A stretch of 64,000 bases of DNA from Mycobacterium montefiorense (GCF_003112775.1 NZ_BFCH01000018.1:672362-736361); one strand, 5' to 3'. Positions 8,093-18,697 are shown, counted from the stretch's first letter. Numbers and translations: made by a program. The notes: generated from the letters alone by a model not told the origin.

Positions 8093-8979
8093 CCCTGGGT
8101 AAACCGATACACGGCTTCGGCGATCTCTTGCGGATAGTCCTCTTGCAGAAAATGCTTGGCGGGCAGCTTGATTGCGCCTTGCACACCGGCGGCCCGCTGA
8201 GCCTGGACGCCCCAGCGTCGCCACGGCAGCATCCTGTCGTTCGCTCCCCAAACGACTTGCACCGGATATGGCGCGTTGCGGAGAGTGTCGAGGTAGAGCT
8301 GCTCCTTTGCCGCGGTCAACTCGAAGCCGCGCATGATCTTCAGGAAGGCCCGCCCGCCGTCGTCGCCGAACAACAACGGAAGCCAGCAAGCGATCTCAGC
8401 GGCCGGCACGCGGCGGCTCACCGCGACAAGGCGCATGAGCGACAGGAAGGCGCCCGGCACGCGCAGGGACGCCAGCCACACTTCGCCGATACCGCGATGC
8501 GCGAAAGGCGCCATCGGCCAGGGGCGATGGAACGAATGCACTTCTATGATGGTGTTCAGCAACGTCATCGACAGCACCCGCTCGGGAACTGCGTTGGCCA
8601 CCTCGAATCCGATGGGTCCGCCGATGTCGTGCAGTACGAGGTGGAAGCGGTCGAGTTGCAACTCGACGATCGCCGACATCAACCAGCGGCCCAGACCCGT
8701 CCAGGTGTAATCGGCGTAATGGGGCCGTTCGGCAAGCCCAAGCCCGGGCAGGTCGATCGCGATCGCGCGCAATCCCGCTCCGGCCAGTGCGGGAACCACC
8801 TTGCGGTACAGGTAGGCCGATGACGGAACACCGTGCACGCACACCACGGCGGGGGCATCTCGCGGACCCTCGTCCAGAACGAAGGACTTGATCCCCCCGA
8901 CGGTGAAGAAACGCCCAGCCGACCGATACCGTTCGAGCAGGCTATTCGCCTGTGCAGTGACCACGACGACTCTCAACAC
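8089..8979 (-). CDS. Alpha/beta hydrolase of the haloalkane dehalogenase/epoxide hydrolase type
   Basis: 296 aa. The oxyanion strand HGVPSS is at residues 49-54, and nucleophile Asp118 in LHDIGGPIG shows an Asp-nucleophile hydrolase. An acid in VVWGANDRMLP and a His in KHFLQEDYP complete the triad. Haloalkane dehalogenases and many epoxide hydrolases have HDWGG; the residue after the nucleophile is Ile here, removing the halide-binding Trp, so dehalogenase activity is doubtful. The start is uncertain: GTG 8979, TTG 8976 and an internal GTG are all in frame. It is monocistronic. Confidence 0.82.
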   Translation of the reverse strand: MLRVVVVTAQANSLLERYRSAGRFFTVGGIKSFVLDEGPRDAPAVVCVHGVPSSAYLYRKVVPALAGAGLRAIAIDLPGLGLAERPHYADYTWTGLGRWLMSAIVELQLDRFHLVLHDIGGPIGFEVANAVPERVLSMTLLNTIIEVHSFHRPWPMAPFAHRGIGEVWLASLRVPGAFLSLMRLVAVSRRVPAAEIACWLPLLFGDDGGRAFLKIMRGFELTAAKEQLYLDTLRNAPYPVQVVWGANDRMLPWRRWGVQAQRAAGVQGAIKLPAKHFLQEDYPQEIAEAVYRFTQG

Positions 8980-9094
8980 CGCGGAGCGCGGAAACCTATC
9001 GTCTGCACGCTTTGGATTGTCCGAGCGCGGTGCGCGCCAGCCTGCGTCGAGGTTGACCGGCCGCAGCGCGAACAGCAGCGCGCGGCCGCGACCG

Positions 9095-9619
9095 CTATCC
9101 CGACGGGAGTGTCTCGTCCGGACGCTGGCGCAGCGGCGCGAGGTAGTGCAACACCAGGGCAGTGACGATGCCGTAACCGAGATGCGGAATCAGGTCGCTG
9201 ATCCAGTCGGCGAGGCTCCAGCTGAGCGGATTGGTCACCCCGAGCACCGTCATCGGGCCGTTGGTGCCGACCAGGGCGATCGCTGAGGCGACCAGCGTGG
9301 CGGCCAGGAGCCCAGGTCTGTAGCCCAGGGCATAGGCCAATCCGAGAATGATGCCCATCCCGACGCCCGCGGCGTACCCGGTGAGCGCGCCGAGCCCGGA
9401 GATTCGGTTGGCGAGCACGTCACCGTTGCCGGGAACCGTGAGACCGAACAACCGCGCCATGGCGTCGACGATCCGCTCCGGGGTGCTGCTCGTCGGGCGG
9501 CCCCGCACCGCGATGTCGAGGTAGGTGATCACGTTCAGTGCCGTGGTACCTGCGGCGCCCGCGGCCGCGCCACTGAGCACTCCGGGCCACAGCGGTTTTC
9601 CTTGCAGTCCAGACCACAC
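9095..9619 (-). CDS. Integral membrane protein of unknown function
   Basis: 174 aa with about four hydrophobic segments: LSGAAAGAAGTTALNVITYL (near 16-35), a Gly-rich helix LTGYAAGVGMGIILGLAYAL, LLAATLVASAIALVG and LGYGIVTALVLHYLAP. The stretch RGRPTSSTPERIVDAMARLFGL lies between the first two. I do not recognise a defined family beyond a general resemblance to small DUF-type membrane proteins of actinobacteria. It lies divergent from the two small secreted protein genes, with about 85 bp between. The 115 bp separating it from the hydrolase start (8980-9094) show no feature. Confidence 0.7.
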   Translation of the reverse strand: MWSGLQGKPLWPGVLSGAAAGAAGTTALNVITYLDIAVRGRPTSSTPERIVDAMARLFGLTVPGNGDVLANRISGLGALTGYAAGVGMGIILGLAYALGYRPGLLAATLVASAIALVGTNGPMTVLGVTNPLSWSLADWISDLIPHLGYGIVTALVLHYLAPLRQRPDETLPSG

Positions 9620-9704
9620 CCCGGCAATGATAGGCGCGCCGCCGCGACGTAATGCCCCGTTGGAGCTCTACACATTCCGCGCCGAGAAAACTAAAATTCG
9701 GGAC

Positions 9705-9992
9705 GTGCTTCAACGCACGAGCAGAAGGGCTGCCGCGGCGTGTGGCGGTGCGGCTGTGCTCACCTTTGCGCTCGGCGGGGTCGGCGTTACTTGTGCCCCG
9801 CAGACCAACGCGGACCCGGCGCCCTCGCCGGGGCCCTGCTGCTGGGCGAGCGACGCGTCGCAGCCGATGGGTCTATCGGTCCGGCCCGAAGGAAGCGGCG
9901 CCAGCTGCATACCCGGCCTGAACTGTGGGCGCATCAATCCGCCCCGCCCGCCGCCCGCGACGAACCCTCCGCGTCGCGGGACTCCGCAATAG
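9705..9992 (+). CDS. Small secreted protein with C-x-PGLNCG and proline-rich tail (copy 1)
   Basis: 95 aa from GTG 9705. A positively charged start (LQRTSRRAAAACGG) and hydrophobic stretch AAVLTFALGGVGVTCA form a signal peptide, with likely cleavage near QTNADP. The mature part is small, with two Cys at CCWAS and the ending ASCIPGLNCGRINPPRPPPA. The ending GLNCG-x-INPPRPPPA is shared with the gene directly downstream, so these are tandem paralogues. Longer starts upstream in the same frame are possible but would bury the signal peptide. Function unknown; probably exported to the cell envelope. Confidence 0.65.
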   Translation: MLQRTSRRAAAACGGAAVLTFALGGVGVTCAPQTNADPAPSPGPCCWASDASQPMGLSVRPEGSGASCIPGLNCGRINPPRPPPATNPPRRGTPQ

Positions 9993-10019
9993 TTGCGCCA
10001 AGTAACTACAGTGGTCGCC

Positions 10020-10337
10020 GTGGGGAATCGCAAGGCCAGGACGGTAGCCGCGGCGTGCGGCGGTGCGGCCCTGCTTGCCTTGGCGCTCGGCGATATTGGC
10101 TCAGCTGATGAGTCGCCGATCAGCGCAACGGTTGCTTCGTCCAGTGTGGTCCCCGCACCCGGAGCGCCGGGGGATAGCGGCGGCGCCCTTCCGGTCAAAC
10201 CCGCCGGAGGCGGCGGTGGCTGCATCCTCGGCCTGAACTGTGGGCCGATCAACCCACCGCGACCGCCGCCCGCACGCCGCCATCCGAGTGTCCCGCACGG
10301 TCCGCAACCGGGCGCTCCTGCGCCTCAGAATCCATAG
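10020..10337 (+). CDS. Small secreted protein with GLNCG and proline-rich tail (copy 2)
   Basis: About 105 aa from GTG 10020 (GTG 10011 and TTG 9993 are in-frame alternatives). The N-terminus NRKARTVAAACGGAALLALALG is a signal peptide and is similar to that of copy 1 (RRAAAACGGAAVLTFALGG). The C-terminus GGCILGLNCGPINPPRPPPA matches copy 1 nearly residue for residue. The middle is low-complexity Ser/Pro/Gly and differs. The pair looks like a local gene duplication of an exported protein with a conserved two-Cys loop followed by a polyproline stretch. Function not known. Confidence 0.65.
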   Translation: MGNRKARTVAAACGGAALLALALGDIGSADESPISATVASSSVVPAPGAPGDSGGALPVKPAGGGGGCILGLNCGPINPPRPPPARRHPSVPHGPQPGAPAPQNP

Positions 10338-10397
10338 CAGGACACGGCAGCGCCAGCCCGACAACCGAATCACGCGCGGTTTTCCTATCATTTCCTA

Positions 10398-12025
10398 ATG
10401 AGCGCCGGTGAGCTGGATACCGTAGGCTCGCCGGCTTTCACCGACGAGGACCCGGCCCGGTTTCGTGCGGCCGGATGGTGGTCGGATTCGACGCTGTCGG
10501 ATGCGGTGCGCTGCAACGCCGAACAGTCAGCCGACCGTCTCGCCTACTCCGACGAGCCCGGAATCTCCCTGACGTGGCGTGAATTCGATGCTGCGGCAAC
10601 CAGTTTGGCCAATCAGCTGGCCGGTCTCGGCATTGGGCGTGGCGATCGAGTTGCGGTCTGGCACGGCGATTCCACCGCGATCCACGTGTTGTTCGTCGCT
10701 ATCGAACGCTGCGGCGCCGTTGTCGTCGGCATCGGCGCTCGGGCCGGCACCCGTGAAGTGGGCGCGCTGCTGCGCAATGCGGAGCCAAAGATACTGATCA
10801 GCGACCCCATGCACCGTGATGTCGCGGCCCGCGCGGCAGCCGAATCGTCGGTTCGGATGCTGGCGCTGGGGCAGGGCGCGGGTCTGCCGCGCCTGGACTC
10901 CGACGTGCCGAGCAAGGCGGTCGCGGCCGAATCTCGACTCGGCGCCGACGACGTTTTTCTGATCAACTCCACCTCAGGGACCACCGGCCTGCCCAAGTGT
11001 GTTGTGCATACGCAGAACCGGTGGCACTACTTCCACCAGAAGGCGGTTGCCAACGCGCTGTTGACGTCCGACGACGTGTTCTTGCCGGTCATCCCCACGC
11101 CTTTCGGCTTCGGCATATGGACCAGCCACACTACCCCGATCTACCTCGGCGCCAGTTCGGTGATCCTGCAGCGCTTCACCACGCACGCTGCGTGTGAGGC
11201 GATAGCGCGCCACAAGGTAACTGTATTGTATTGTGTTGTGTTAGCTCGCAATTGACGATGCTGATGGCCGACCATGAGTCCCGGGATTATGATCTGAGCT
11301 CGCTGCGTGTCGTCTTCACCGGGGGCGAGGCGATACCGTACCGGCCCGCCGCCGAATTCGAACAGCTGACCGGCGCGAAGATCCTGCAATTTTACGGTTC
11401 GAATGAAACCGGTCTGCTCAGCGCGACGACTCTCGACGACTCCGTGGAACGTCGACTGCGCACTGGCGGCCGGATCGTTCCCGAAATGGCGGTCCGGCTG
11501 TTCGATGGGGATCGAGATGTCACCGCGACGGGCCGAGGCCAGCCGGCCTGCCGGGGCCCGGCGACCAGCCTCGGCTATCTCGGCGGTACCGACCACGACA
11601 AGCTGTTCACTCGCGACGGGTGGATGCTGATGGGCGATATCTGCGAACTCGACGCCGATGGCTACCTCACGGTCACAGGCCGAACATCCGATTTCATCCT
11701 GCGTGCCGGCAAGAACATCAGTGCATCGCAGGTCGAGGACGCGGTGATGACCCATCCGGCGATTGCGCTGGCGGCGGCGGTGGCGATGCCGGACCCGGTA
11801 TTCGGGGAGAGGGTCTGTCTGTACGCCGAGCTCGCCGACTGCGCAACGATCGACCTGCCCACCCTCGTCGAGCACCTGCTGGCGCTGGGGGTTTCCAAAG
11901 AGCTTCTGCCCGAACGGCTCATCGTCGTCGACGAATTACCCCGGTCGTCGGGCGGAAAGGTCGCCAAAGGCGAGCTCCGCGGAGATATTCGAGCAAGGAT
12001 GGAGGCCGATCATGAACACGCCTAA
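10398..12025 (+). pseudogene. Acid-CoA ligase (cyclohexanecarboxylate/benzoate type) with a frameshift
   Basis: The first frame (10398-11255) carries the N-terminal half with FAD-independent ANL motif INSTSGTTGLPKCVVHT. It ends early with TVLYCVVLARN and a stop. The second frame (from about 11231 to 12025) carries the rest: SSQLTMLMAD, FTGGEAIP, FYGSNETG, the MGDICELDADGYLTVTGR motif and the C-terminal SSGGKVAKGELR. Joined, they give one ligase of about 540 aa. The break lies at a tract of four 5-base units at 11222-11241; taking out one unit restores the frame (TVLYCVSSQLT). It is either a pseudogene, a slippage-switchable gene or an assembly error. It overlaps the aldolase gene by 14 bp. 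Confidence 0.85.
11222..11241 (+). repeat. Pentanucleotide tract TGTAT x2, TGTGT x2 at the ligase frameshift
   Basis: Four tandem 5-base units sit exactly where the ligase reading frame changes. Loss of one 5-base unit rejoins the two halves of the protein without any other change, which marks it as the cause of the frameshift. Repeat units whose length is not a multiple of three can expand or shrink by strand slippage. Confidence 0.85.
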
Positions 12026-12785
12026 TCCACGACGAGGCGGCCGGCAGGTGTGGGCGCCGTCGGTCGTGCCTGGAATCGGTGTGGACCTGTCCAACGAGCA
12101 GGCGCTCGCCGTGGCCTTCCGCCACCTGGCCGGCACCGGATTTTCCGAAAACATGGCCGGACACATCACCTGGCAGCTCGACGGGCAAACCGACATGCTG
12201 GTCAATCCGTGGGGCCTGTGGTGGCAGGAACTCACCGCGTCGGATATCTGCCAGGTCGACAGCGACGCCCGGGTGGTCAGTGGTCGTTGGGATGTCACGC
12301 CGGCGATCCACATTCACACCGAGCTGCACCAGGTCCGCGAGGACGCCCGGGTAGTCATTCACAATCATCCGTATTACGTCTGCGTGCTCGCCGCATTGGG
12401 CAGGCTGCCCGAACTCGTGCATCAGACCGGTTCGCTGTTCCTGGATGACCTGTGCCTCGTCAGCGAGTACAACGGTGAGATCGATAGCCCCAACCGCGCA
12501 GCCGATCTCGCGGCGCGCATCGGTGGCGCCAACTTGACGATTCTGGCCAACCATGGCGTCATCGCGACCGGTCGCAACTTGGCCGAGGCGGTATACCGGG
12601 CGGCGTCGATCGAGCGGGTATGCAAGCTGGCCTACGACGTCATGCTCACCGGCAAGGAGCCGATCGGGATGGACTGGTCCGACATGGCGGGCATGCAGCG
12701 ATCGCTCATCGAGCGGGCCGCCGACGTGTATTGGGCTGGGGCAGCGCGTATGACGATCAAGGCGGATCCCGATGTGCTCAGCTGA
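12012..12785 (+). CDS. Class II aldolase/adducin family protein
   Basis: 257 aa from ATG 12012, overlapping the end of the ligase frame. The metal-binding pattern of fuculose-phosphate-type aldolases is present: Glu104 in HIHTELH, His117 and His119 in VIHNHPYY, and His181 in LANHGVIATG. These enzymes use zinc to cleave or epimerise sugar phosphates, but in catabolic clusters they also act as decarboxylases or lyases on ring-derived intermediates. Here the gene sits between an acid-CoA ligase and an amidohydrolase, which fits the second type. The substrate is not readable. Confidence 0.85.
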   Translation: MNTPNPRRGGRQVWAPSVVPGIGVDLSNEQALAVAFRHLAGTGFSENMAGHITWQLDGQTDMLVNPWGLWWQELTASDICQVDSDARVVSGRWDVTPAIHIHTELHQVREDARVVIHNHPYYVCVLAALGRLPELVHQTGSLFLDDLCLVSEYNGEIDSPNRAADLAARIGGANLTILANHGVIATGRNLAEAVYRAASIERVCKLAYDVMLTGKEPIGMDWSDMAGMQRSLIERAADVYWAGAARMTIKADPDVLS

Positions 12786-12843
12786 GTCCGTCGTCGAGCC
12801 GTCGCCGCACACCAAATGCTCTGTCCAGCGAGGAGGTTGATTA

Positions 12844-14112
12844 GTGAAAGCGATTGACGAGCTGGCGACCAATCTGAATTTCACGACAGCTAAAACCGGC
12901 GACGAGCGGTCAGTTACGTTCCTGCCGGACCCGCCGCGGGCGCCACGCCGCTACACCGTGATCTCGGTCGACGATCACATCGTCGAACCTCCGGACACGT
13001 TCACCGGCCGGCTGCCGAGAAAATTCGCCGACCGGGCGCCTCGGGTCGTCGACACCGACAGTGGCGGACAGACCTGGGTTTACGACAATCGGGAACTGCC
13101 CAACGTCGGGTTCAACGCCGTCGTCGGGCGGCCGGTAGCGGAGTACGGCTTCGAACCGGTCCGATTCGACGAAATGCGCAGGGGCGCATGGGACATCCAT
13201 GAACGCGTCAAGGATATGGACCTCAACGGCATCTACGCGTCGCTGAACTTTCCCTCGTTCCTGCCGGGGTTCGCCGGCCAGCGGCTGCAGCAGGTGACCA
13301 AAGATCGCGACCTGGCGCTGGCGTCGGTTCGCGCCTGGAACGACTGGCATCTCGAGGTGTGGGCTGGGTCGTATCCGGAACGGATCATTGCATGCCAGTT
13401 GCCCTGGCTGCTGGACCCCGACCTCGGCGCCCAGATGATCCGCGAGAACGCCGAGCGCGGCTTTCACGCCGTCACGTTCAGCGAGAACCCCGCGATGCTC
13501 GGACTGCCGACTATTCATTCAGGCCACTGGGATCCGATCATGGCCGCCTGCGCCGAAACCGAAACGGTGGTGAATCTGCATATCGGATCTTCGGGCTCCT
13601 CGCCATCGACCACCGAGGACGCACCGCCGGACGTACAGGGTGTGCTGTTCTTTGCTTACGCCATTTCGGCGGCCGTCGACTGGTTGTACTCCGGATTGCC
13701 CAGCAGATTCCCGGATCTCAAGATCTGCTTGTCCGAAGGCGGAATCGGCTGGGTGGCAGGGTTACTCGATCGTCTTGACCATATGCTCAGTTATCACGCG
13801 ATGTACGGCACTTGGCAGGCGCTGGGAGAGAAGCTCACTCCTGCAGAGGTTTTCACCCGAAACTTCTGGTTCTGCGCGGTCGAGGACAAGTCGTCGTTCG
13901 TGCAACGCGACCGAATCGGTATGGACAACATCATGCTCGAAGCCGACTATCCGCACTGCGACTCGACCTGGCCACACACTCAACAAACGATCCACGAAGA
14001 GATCGGTGATCTGCCGCCGGACGCGATCCGCAAGTTTACCTGGGAGAACGCTTCGCGCCTGTACCGGCATCCGGTTCCGGCGGCCGTGCAGCAGGATCCC
14101 GAGGCGTTCTGA
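12844..14112 (+). CDS. Amidohydrolase family 2 (ACMSD-like TIM barrel)
   Basis: 422 aa from GTG 12844, with AGGAGG at 12831-12836. The metal motif that is usually H-x-H reads SVDDHIVEPPD (Asp-Asp-His), as in many mycobacterial amidohydrolase_2 proteins. Later ligands or acids are seen in NLHIGSSG and in ADYPHCDSTWP. Members include decarboxylases such as ACMSD and hydrolases of meta-cleavage products. It follows the class II aldolase by 58 bp and is probably the last gene of this three-gene unit. Its paralogue at 34759-35928 sits in another catabolic operon of this window. Confidence 0.85.
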   Translation: MKAIDELATNLNFTTAKTGDERSVTFLPDPPRAPRRYTVISVDDHIVEPPDTFTGRLPRKFADRAPRVVDTDSGGQTWVYDNRELPNVGFNAVVGRPVAEYGFEPVRFDEMRRGAWDIHERVKDMDLNGIYASLNFPSFLPGFAGQRLQQVTKDRDLALASVRAWNDWHLEVWAGSYPERIIACQLPWLLDPDLGAQMIRENAERGFHAVTFSENPAMLGLPTIHSGHWDPIMAACAETETVVNLHIGSSGSSPSTTEDAPPDVQGVLFFAYAISAAVDWLYSGLPSRFPDLKICLSEGGIGWVAGLLDRLDHMLSYHAMYGTWQALGEKLTPAEVFTRNFWFCAVEDKSSFVQRDRIGMDNIMLEADYPHCDSTWPHTQQTIHEEIGDLPPDAIRKFTWENASRLYRHPVPAAVQQDPEAF

Positions 14113-14131
14113 CTGCGTCGCACCCCGCAGG

Positions 14132-14527
14132 TCACTTGCCGGTCTTCGGGCAGGGGCAGTCACCGGAGTCGGCCCTGAACCCGGCCACGGTCTCGGTCCG
14201 TGCCGCGTTGCGGTATGACGCGGGCCGCTCCGTCCACGTGCTGTTGGTGATACCGGGTTGACCAGGGCTGTTACGGATCTCTTCGGCCTTCATGGCGGTG
14301 CTCGATGCGACAGGTGCCGTGCTGACCGGAGTCTCCGTCGACACTGAGCTGGCCGCCAGGCACGACGGTGTCACGACCCAATCCATGAACTGCCACACCG
14401 CGGCAACCAGCGTGATCAGCAGCAAGACCGTCGCGACAGCGTGGGCCATCAGGTAGTAGCAGTATCCGGTCGAGGTTGGTGGTGAACCGTCGCCAGCAGC
14501 AACCATTTTGAACGTCACCTGTCGCAT
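14132..14527 (-). CDS. Single-pass membrane protein of unknown function
   Basis: 131 aa from ATG 14527, preceded by AAAGGGG; a longer frame upstream looks like non-coding shadow. One clear transmembrane helix, AHAVATVLLLITLVAAVWQF, lies near residues 28-47, after a short N-terminus with CYY. The outer part is Ser/Thr/Ala rich and ends in DSGDCPCPKTGK, with a Cys-Pro-Cys. I do not recognise a family. It converges with the amidohydrolase gene and is divergent from the methyltransferase; the 220 bp between 14528 and 14747 show no clear element. Confidence 0.55.
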   Translation of the reverse strand: MRQVTFKMVAAGDGSPPTSTGYCYYLMAHAVATVLLLITLVAAVWQFMDWVVTPSCLAASSVSTETPVSTAPVASSTAMKAEEIRNSPGQPGITNSTWTERPASYRNAARTETVAGFRADSGDCPCPKTGK

Positions 14528-14747
14528 CGAGAGGCCCCTTTCTAGACCTAGCGGTGTCACCCGCCACAACCGTTGCTCGATAGTTCTTCGGAGCACAGGG
14601 GCGGCCGGATGGGCACACTTCGGCTCGGCGCGCCGGTACCGGGCGTGAACTGCGCGTTTGAGTCTCGACTGGACCAGGGGTGGCCATCTTGGCGTTGGAT
14701 GCGCTTCGCTGTCCGTGTGGAGGGGTCGCACTAAGGCAGGAGGGACA

Positions 14748-15566
14748 GTGACTACGTCCAAGGTTGATTTCGGCTCGGTCGAGTGGGGTTCGGTGGAGTG
14801 GACGAACCTCGTGACGTTGTACTTGCGCGCCCATGAAAGCCGTTCTCGGCATCCGATTCTGGGTGACCACGCGGCCGCGGCGGCTGTCGACCGGATCGAC
14901 TACGACTTCAAACGCATACATCGGAGCTCGTTGCCGGCGTCCAACCAGTATCTGGTCGCGTTGCGCGCAAAACAGCTCGACGACTGGTGCGCCGATTTCC
15001 TGGCCCGCCACTGCGACGCGGTGGTATTACACCTGGGCTGTGGCCTAGATGGCCGCGTCTTCCGCCTCGACGTACCACCGGCGGTGCAATGGTTTGACCT
15101 CGACCAGCCAGGCGTCATCGACCTGCGCCGCCAGCTGTATGACGAAACCGAGCGCTATCGGATGATCGGCTCCTCGGTGGCCGAACCGCAGTGGGTCGAT
15201 CAGATTCCCACCGGCCACCCGACGCTTGTCGTCGCCGAGGGACTGCTGATGTATATCCAGGAGAGTGAAGTTCGCCAGCTGGTGGCACGTCTGATCGATC
15301 GATTCGACTGCGGTGAAATGCAATTCGACACGCTCTCAGCTCTGGCGCCGCGCATGTCGAAGGTGTTCACCAGGGGGATCATCAAGTGGGGCATCGGCAA
15401 CGCGTGTGACATAGAAACGTGGAACCCGAAGCTGCGACTGGTCGAGCAGACGCCGGCACTGGCCGGCTACCAGAAGATCGACAGCACCGTCGTGCGGTGG
15501 ATCTACCGCTTCTTCAGTGCTTCCCCGTTCGGGCCGTACGACATACTCAACCGCTTTACGTTCTAA
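14748..15566 (+). CDS. SAM-dependent methyltransferase, leucine carboxyl methyltransferase family
   Basis: 272 aa from GTG 14748 with a strong AGGAGG just upstream; an in-frame start at 14658 is less likely. SAM-binding motif I is VVLHLGCGLDGRVFRLD (near residues 91-107), followed by WFDLDQPGVIDLRRQL and VVAEGLLMYI, a set typical of the LCM/TIGR00027-like O-methyltransferases. This family is greatly expanded in mycobacteria and the substrates are mostly unknown small carboxylates. The gene stands alone. Confidence 0.85.
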   Translation: MTTSKVDFGSVEWGSVEWTNLVTLYLRAHESRSRHPILGDHAAAAAVDRIDYDFKRIHRSSLPASNQYLVALRAKQLDDWCADFLARHCDAVVLHLGCGLDGRVFRLDVPPAVQWFDLDQPGVIDLRRQLYDETERYRMIGSSVAEPQWVDQIPTGHPTLVVAEGLLMYIQESEVRQLVARLIDRFDCGEMQFDTLSALAPRMSKVFTRGIIKWGIGNACDIETWNPKLRLVEQTPALAGYQKIDSTVVRWIYRFFSASPFGPYDILNRFTF

Positions 15567-15712
15567 AGCTTGCGCCTGGTGGCGCGAATGTTATGTCCGC
15601 GCAAATATTTCTCTTTTGCTCTGGGTGATCGGGTGCGGCTCAGCTAGCGTCGATATGCCGGCAACATGCTGGTATATCGGCCTCAAGGGCGGATGTGAAC
15701 TGGAGGTGACTG

Positions 15713-15937
15713 GTGAGAAAGATTTTCGCCGCTAGCGTCCTGGCGTTTGCTGGGCTAATAACCACCGGGGTCGGAATTAGCACCGCCGACGAGATTCTGG
15801 TCGAGGGCAACTATGCGACTCAGGCAGGCTGCATGGCGGACGGCCCGCACGTCGAGGTCGTCCACCCTGGGACCTGGACGCATTTCTCGTGTGTCCAGCA
15901 CTCGGATGGCCTGTGGTATCTCTACCTGAGCAACTGA
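15713..15937 (+). CDS. Small secreted two-cysteine protein
   Basis: 74 aa from GTG 15713, with GGAGGTGACT directly upstream. The N-terminus MRKIFAASVLAFAGLITTG is a clear signal peptide, probably cut near ISTADE. The mature part is about 48 residues with two Cys (CMADG and FSCVQ) that could form one disulfide, and aromatic residues near the end (LWYLYLSN). This form is common among small exported mycobacterial proteins of unknown role. The 146 bp before it show no clear promoter. Confidence 0.7.
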   Translation: MRKIFAASVLAFAGLITTGVGISTADEILVEGNYATQAGCMADGPHVEVVHPGTWTHFSCVQHSDGLWYLYLSN

Positions 15938-15961
15938 GTCTTTCGGCTGATTGTTAGACGA

Positions 15962-16981
15962 TCACAGACCGGAAGCAAGACGCCGCAGGATGTCCGCGGT
16001 GGGTTCCGCGGTGGCGTGCCGGTATCCCGTCCCCGCCCACAGGTGGACGTAGTCCGGTTTTCCTGCCGCGGCGGCGGCTTTGCGCAGCGGGCTGGTCAGG
16101 TAGTGAATTGCGGGATAACCGAACGGCGCCTGCGCCTCGTAATTATCGATGAACGTGTTGCGCAGTCCGCGGGCGGGACGTCCGGTGAAGGCATGCGTGC
16201 GCACCGTCTCGTTGCGGGCGGGATCGGTCAGGGCTGCCTGGTGTGTTGCCGACGCGCCGCTTTCGGTGGCGCGCAGCAGAACCGTGCCGACAATGGCCGC
16301 GGCGGCGCCCGCGCGGATCACGTCGGCCACCGCGTCTGGGGTAGCCAGCCCGCCGGCGGCCAGCACTGGGAGCGGTACGGTCGCCGTTACCTGTTTGACG
16401 AGGTCGACGATCGGAACCGGCGGCAACGGACGCTGCGGCGAGAACGTGCCGGAATGCCCGCCGGCGGCCGTGGCCTGCAGTGCCAGCATGTCGACGCCGG
16501 CGTCGTGCGCTTGTGCCGCCTCCTGCGGCGTCGTCACCGTTTGGACGACCACGGTGTTGGCTTGCTGCAGCGCGACGATCACGCTGCGCGGCGGGATGCC
16601 GAAGGTGAACGACACCATCGGCACCGGGTCGTCGAGCAACAGCGCTACCTTCTCGTCGAACCGGTCGTTGTCCTCGATCGGCTCAGCAGGCAGGGTCAGC
16701 CCGAACTGATCGGCATCTTTCTGGATGATCGCGGCATACGCCCGGTAACTGTCCGGATCGACCGGCACCGGGTTAGGCGCAAACAGGTTGATGCCGAACG
16801 GGATTCCCTCGGCGCGAACAGTCTTGAGCTCGGCTTCGACAGCCTGGATGGTCTTGTAGCCCGCGGCAAGCATGCCCAGACCGCCCGCCCCGGTCGCGGC
16901 TGAGACCATCGCCGGCGTGGTCGGGCCACCCGACATCGGAGCCGCGACCAGCGGGATGGACATCTCGAACGGTGCCAACAT
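15962..16981 (-). CDS. Nitronate monooxygenase family FMN enzyme
   Basis: 339 aa. TIM-barrel start IPLVAAPMSGGPTTPAMVSAATGAGGLGML, then GGHSGTFSPQRPLPP, and the phosphate/FMN-binding stretch PVLAAGGLATPDAVADVIRAGAAAAIVGT, all typical of the 2-nitropropane dioxygenase/nitronate monooxygenase family. Members oxidise nitronates such as propionate-3-nitronate and protect against them, while some paralogues are enoyl reductases or have no known substrate. It stands alone and is divergent from the arylsulfatase gene with about 105 bp between. Confidence 0.88.
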   Translation of the reverse strand: MLAPFEMSIPLVAAPMSGGPTTPAMVSAATGAGGLGMLAAGYKTIQAVEAELKTVRAEGIPFGINLFAPNPVPVDPDSYRAYAAIIQKDADQFGLTLPAEPIEDNDRFDEKVALLLDDPVPMVSFTFGIPPRSVIVALQQANTVVVQTVTTPQEAAQAHDAGVDMLALQATAAGGHSGTFSPQRPLPPVPIVDLVKQVTATVPLPVLAAGGLATPDAVADVIRAGAAAAIVGTVLLRATESGASATHQAALTDPARNETVRTHAFTGRPARGLRNTFIDNYEAQAPFGYPAIHYLTSPLRKAAAAAGKPDYVHLWAGTGYRHATAEPTADILRRLASGL

Positions 16982-17035
16982 GGGGATGCCCCTTCGTCGA
17001 TGTCCGGGCGCGGTGTTTCGCCGAATCGAGCCTAG

Positions 17036-18697
<1,662 letters not shown>

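Noticed and set aside
7624..8823. 399-aa plus-strand frame over the DMT-like and hydrolase genes
   Set aside because: Arg/Pro-rich shadow composition crossing two minus-strand genes.
14113..14131. Hairpin CTGCG...CGCAG as a terminator between convergent genes
   Set aside because: The stem is only 5 bp and no T-run follows.
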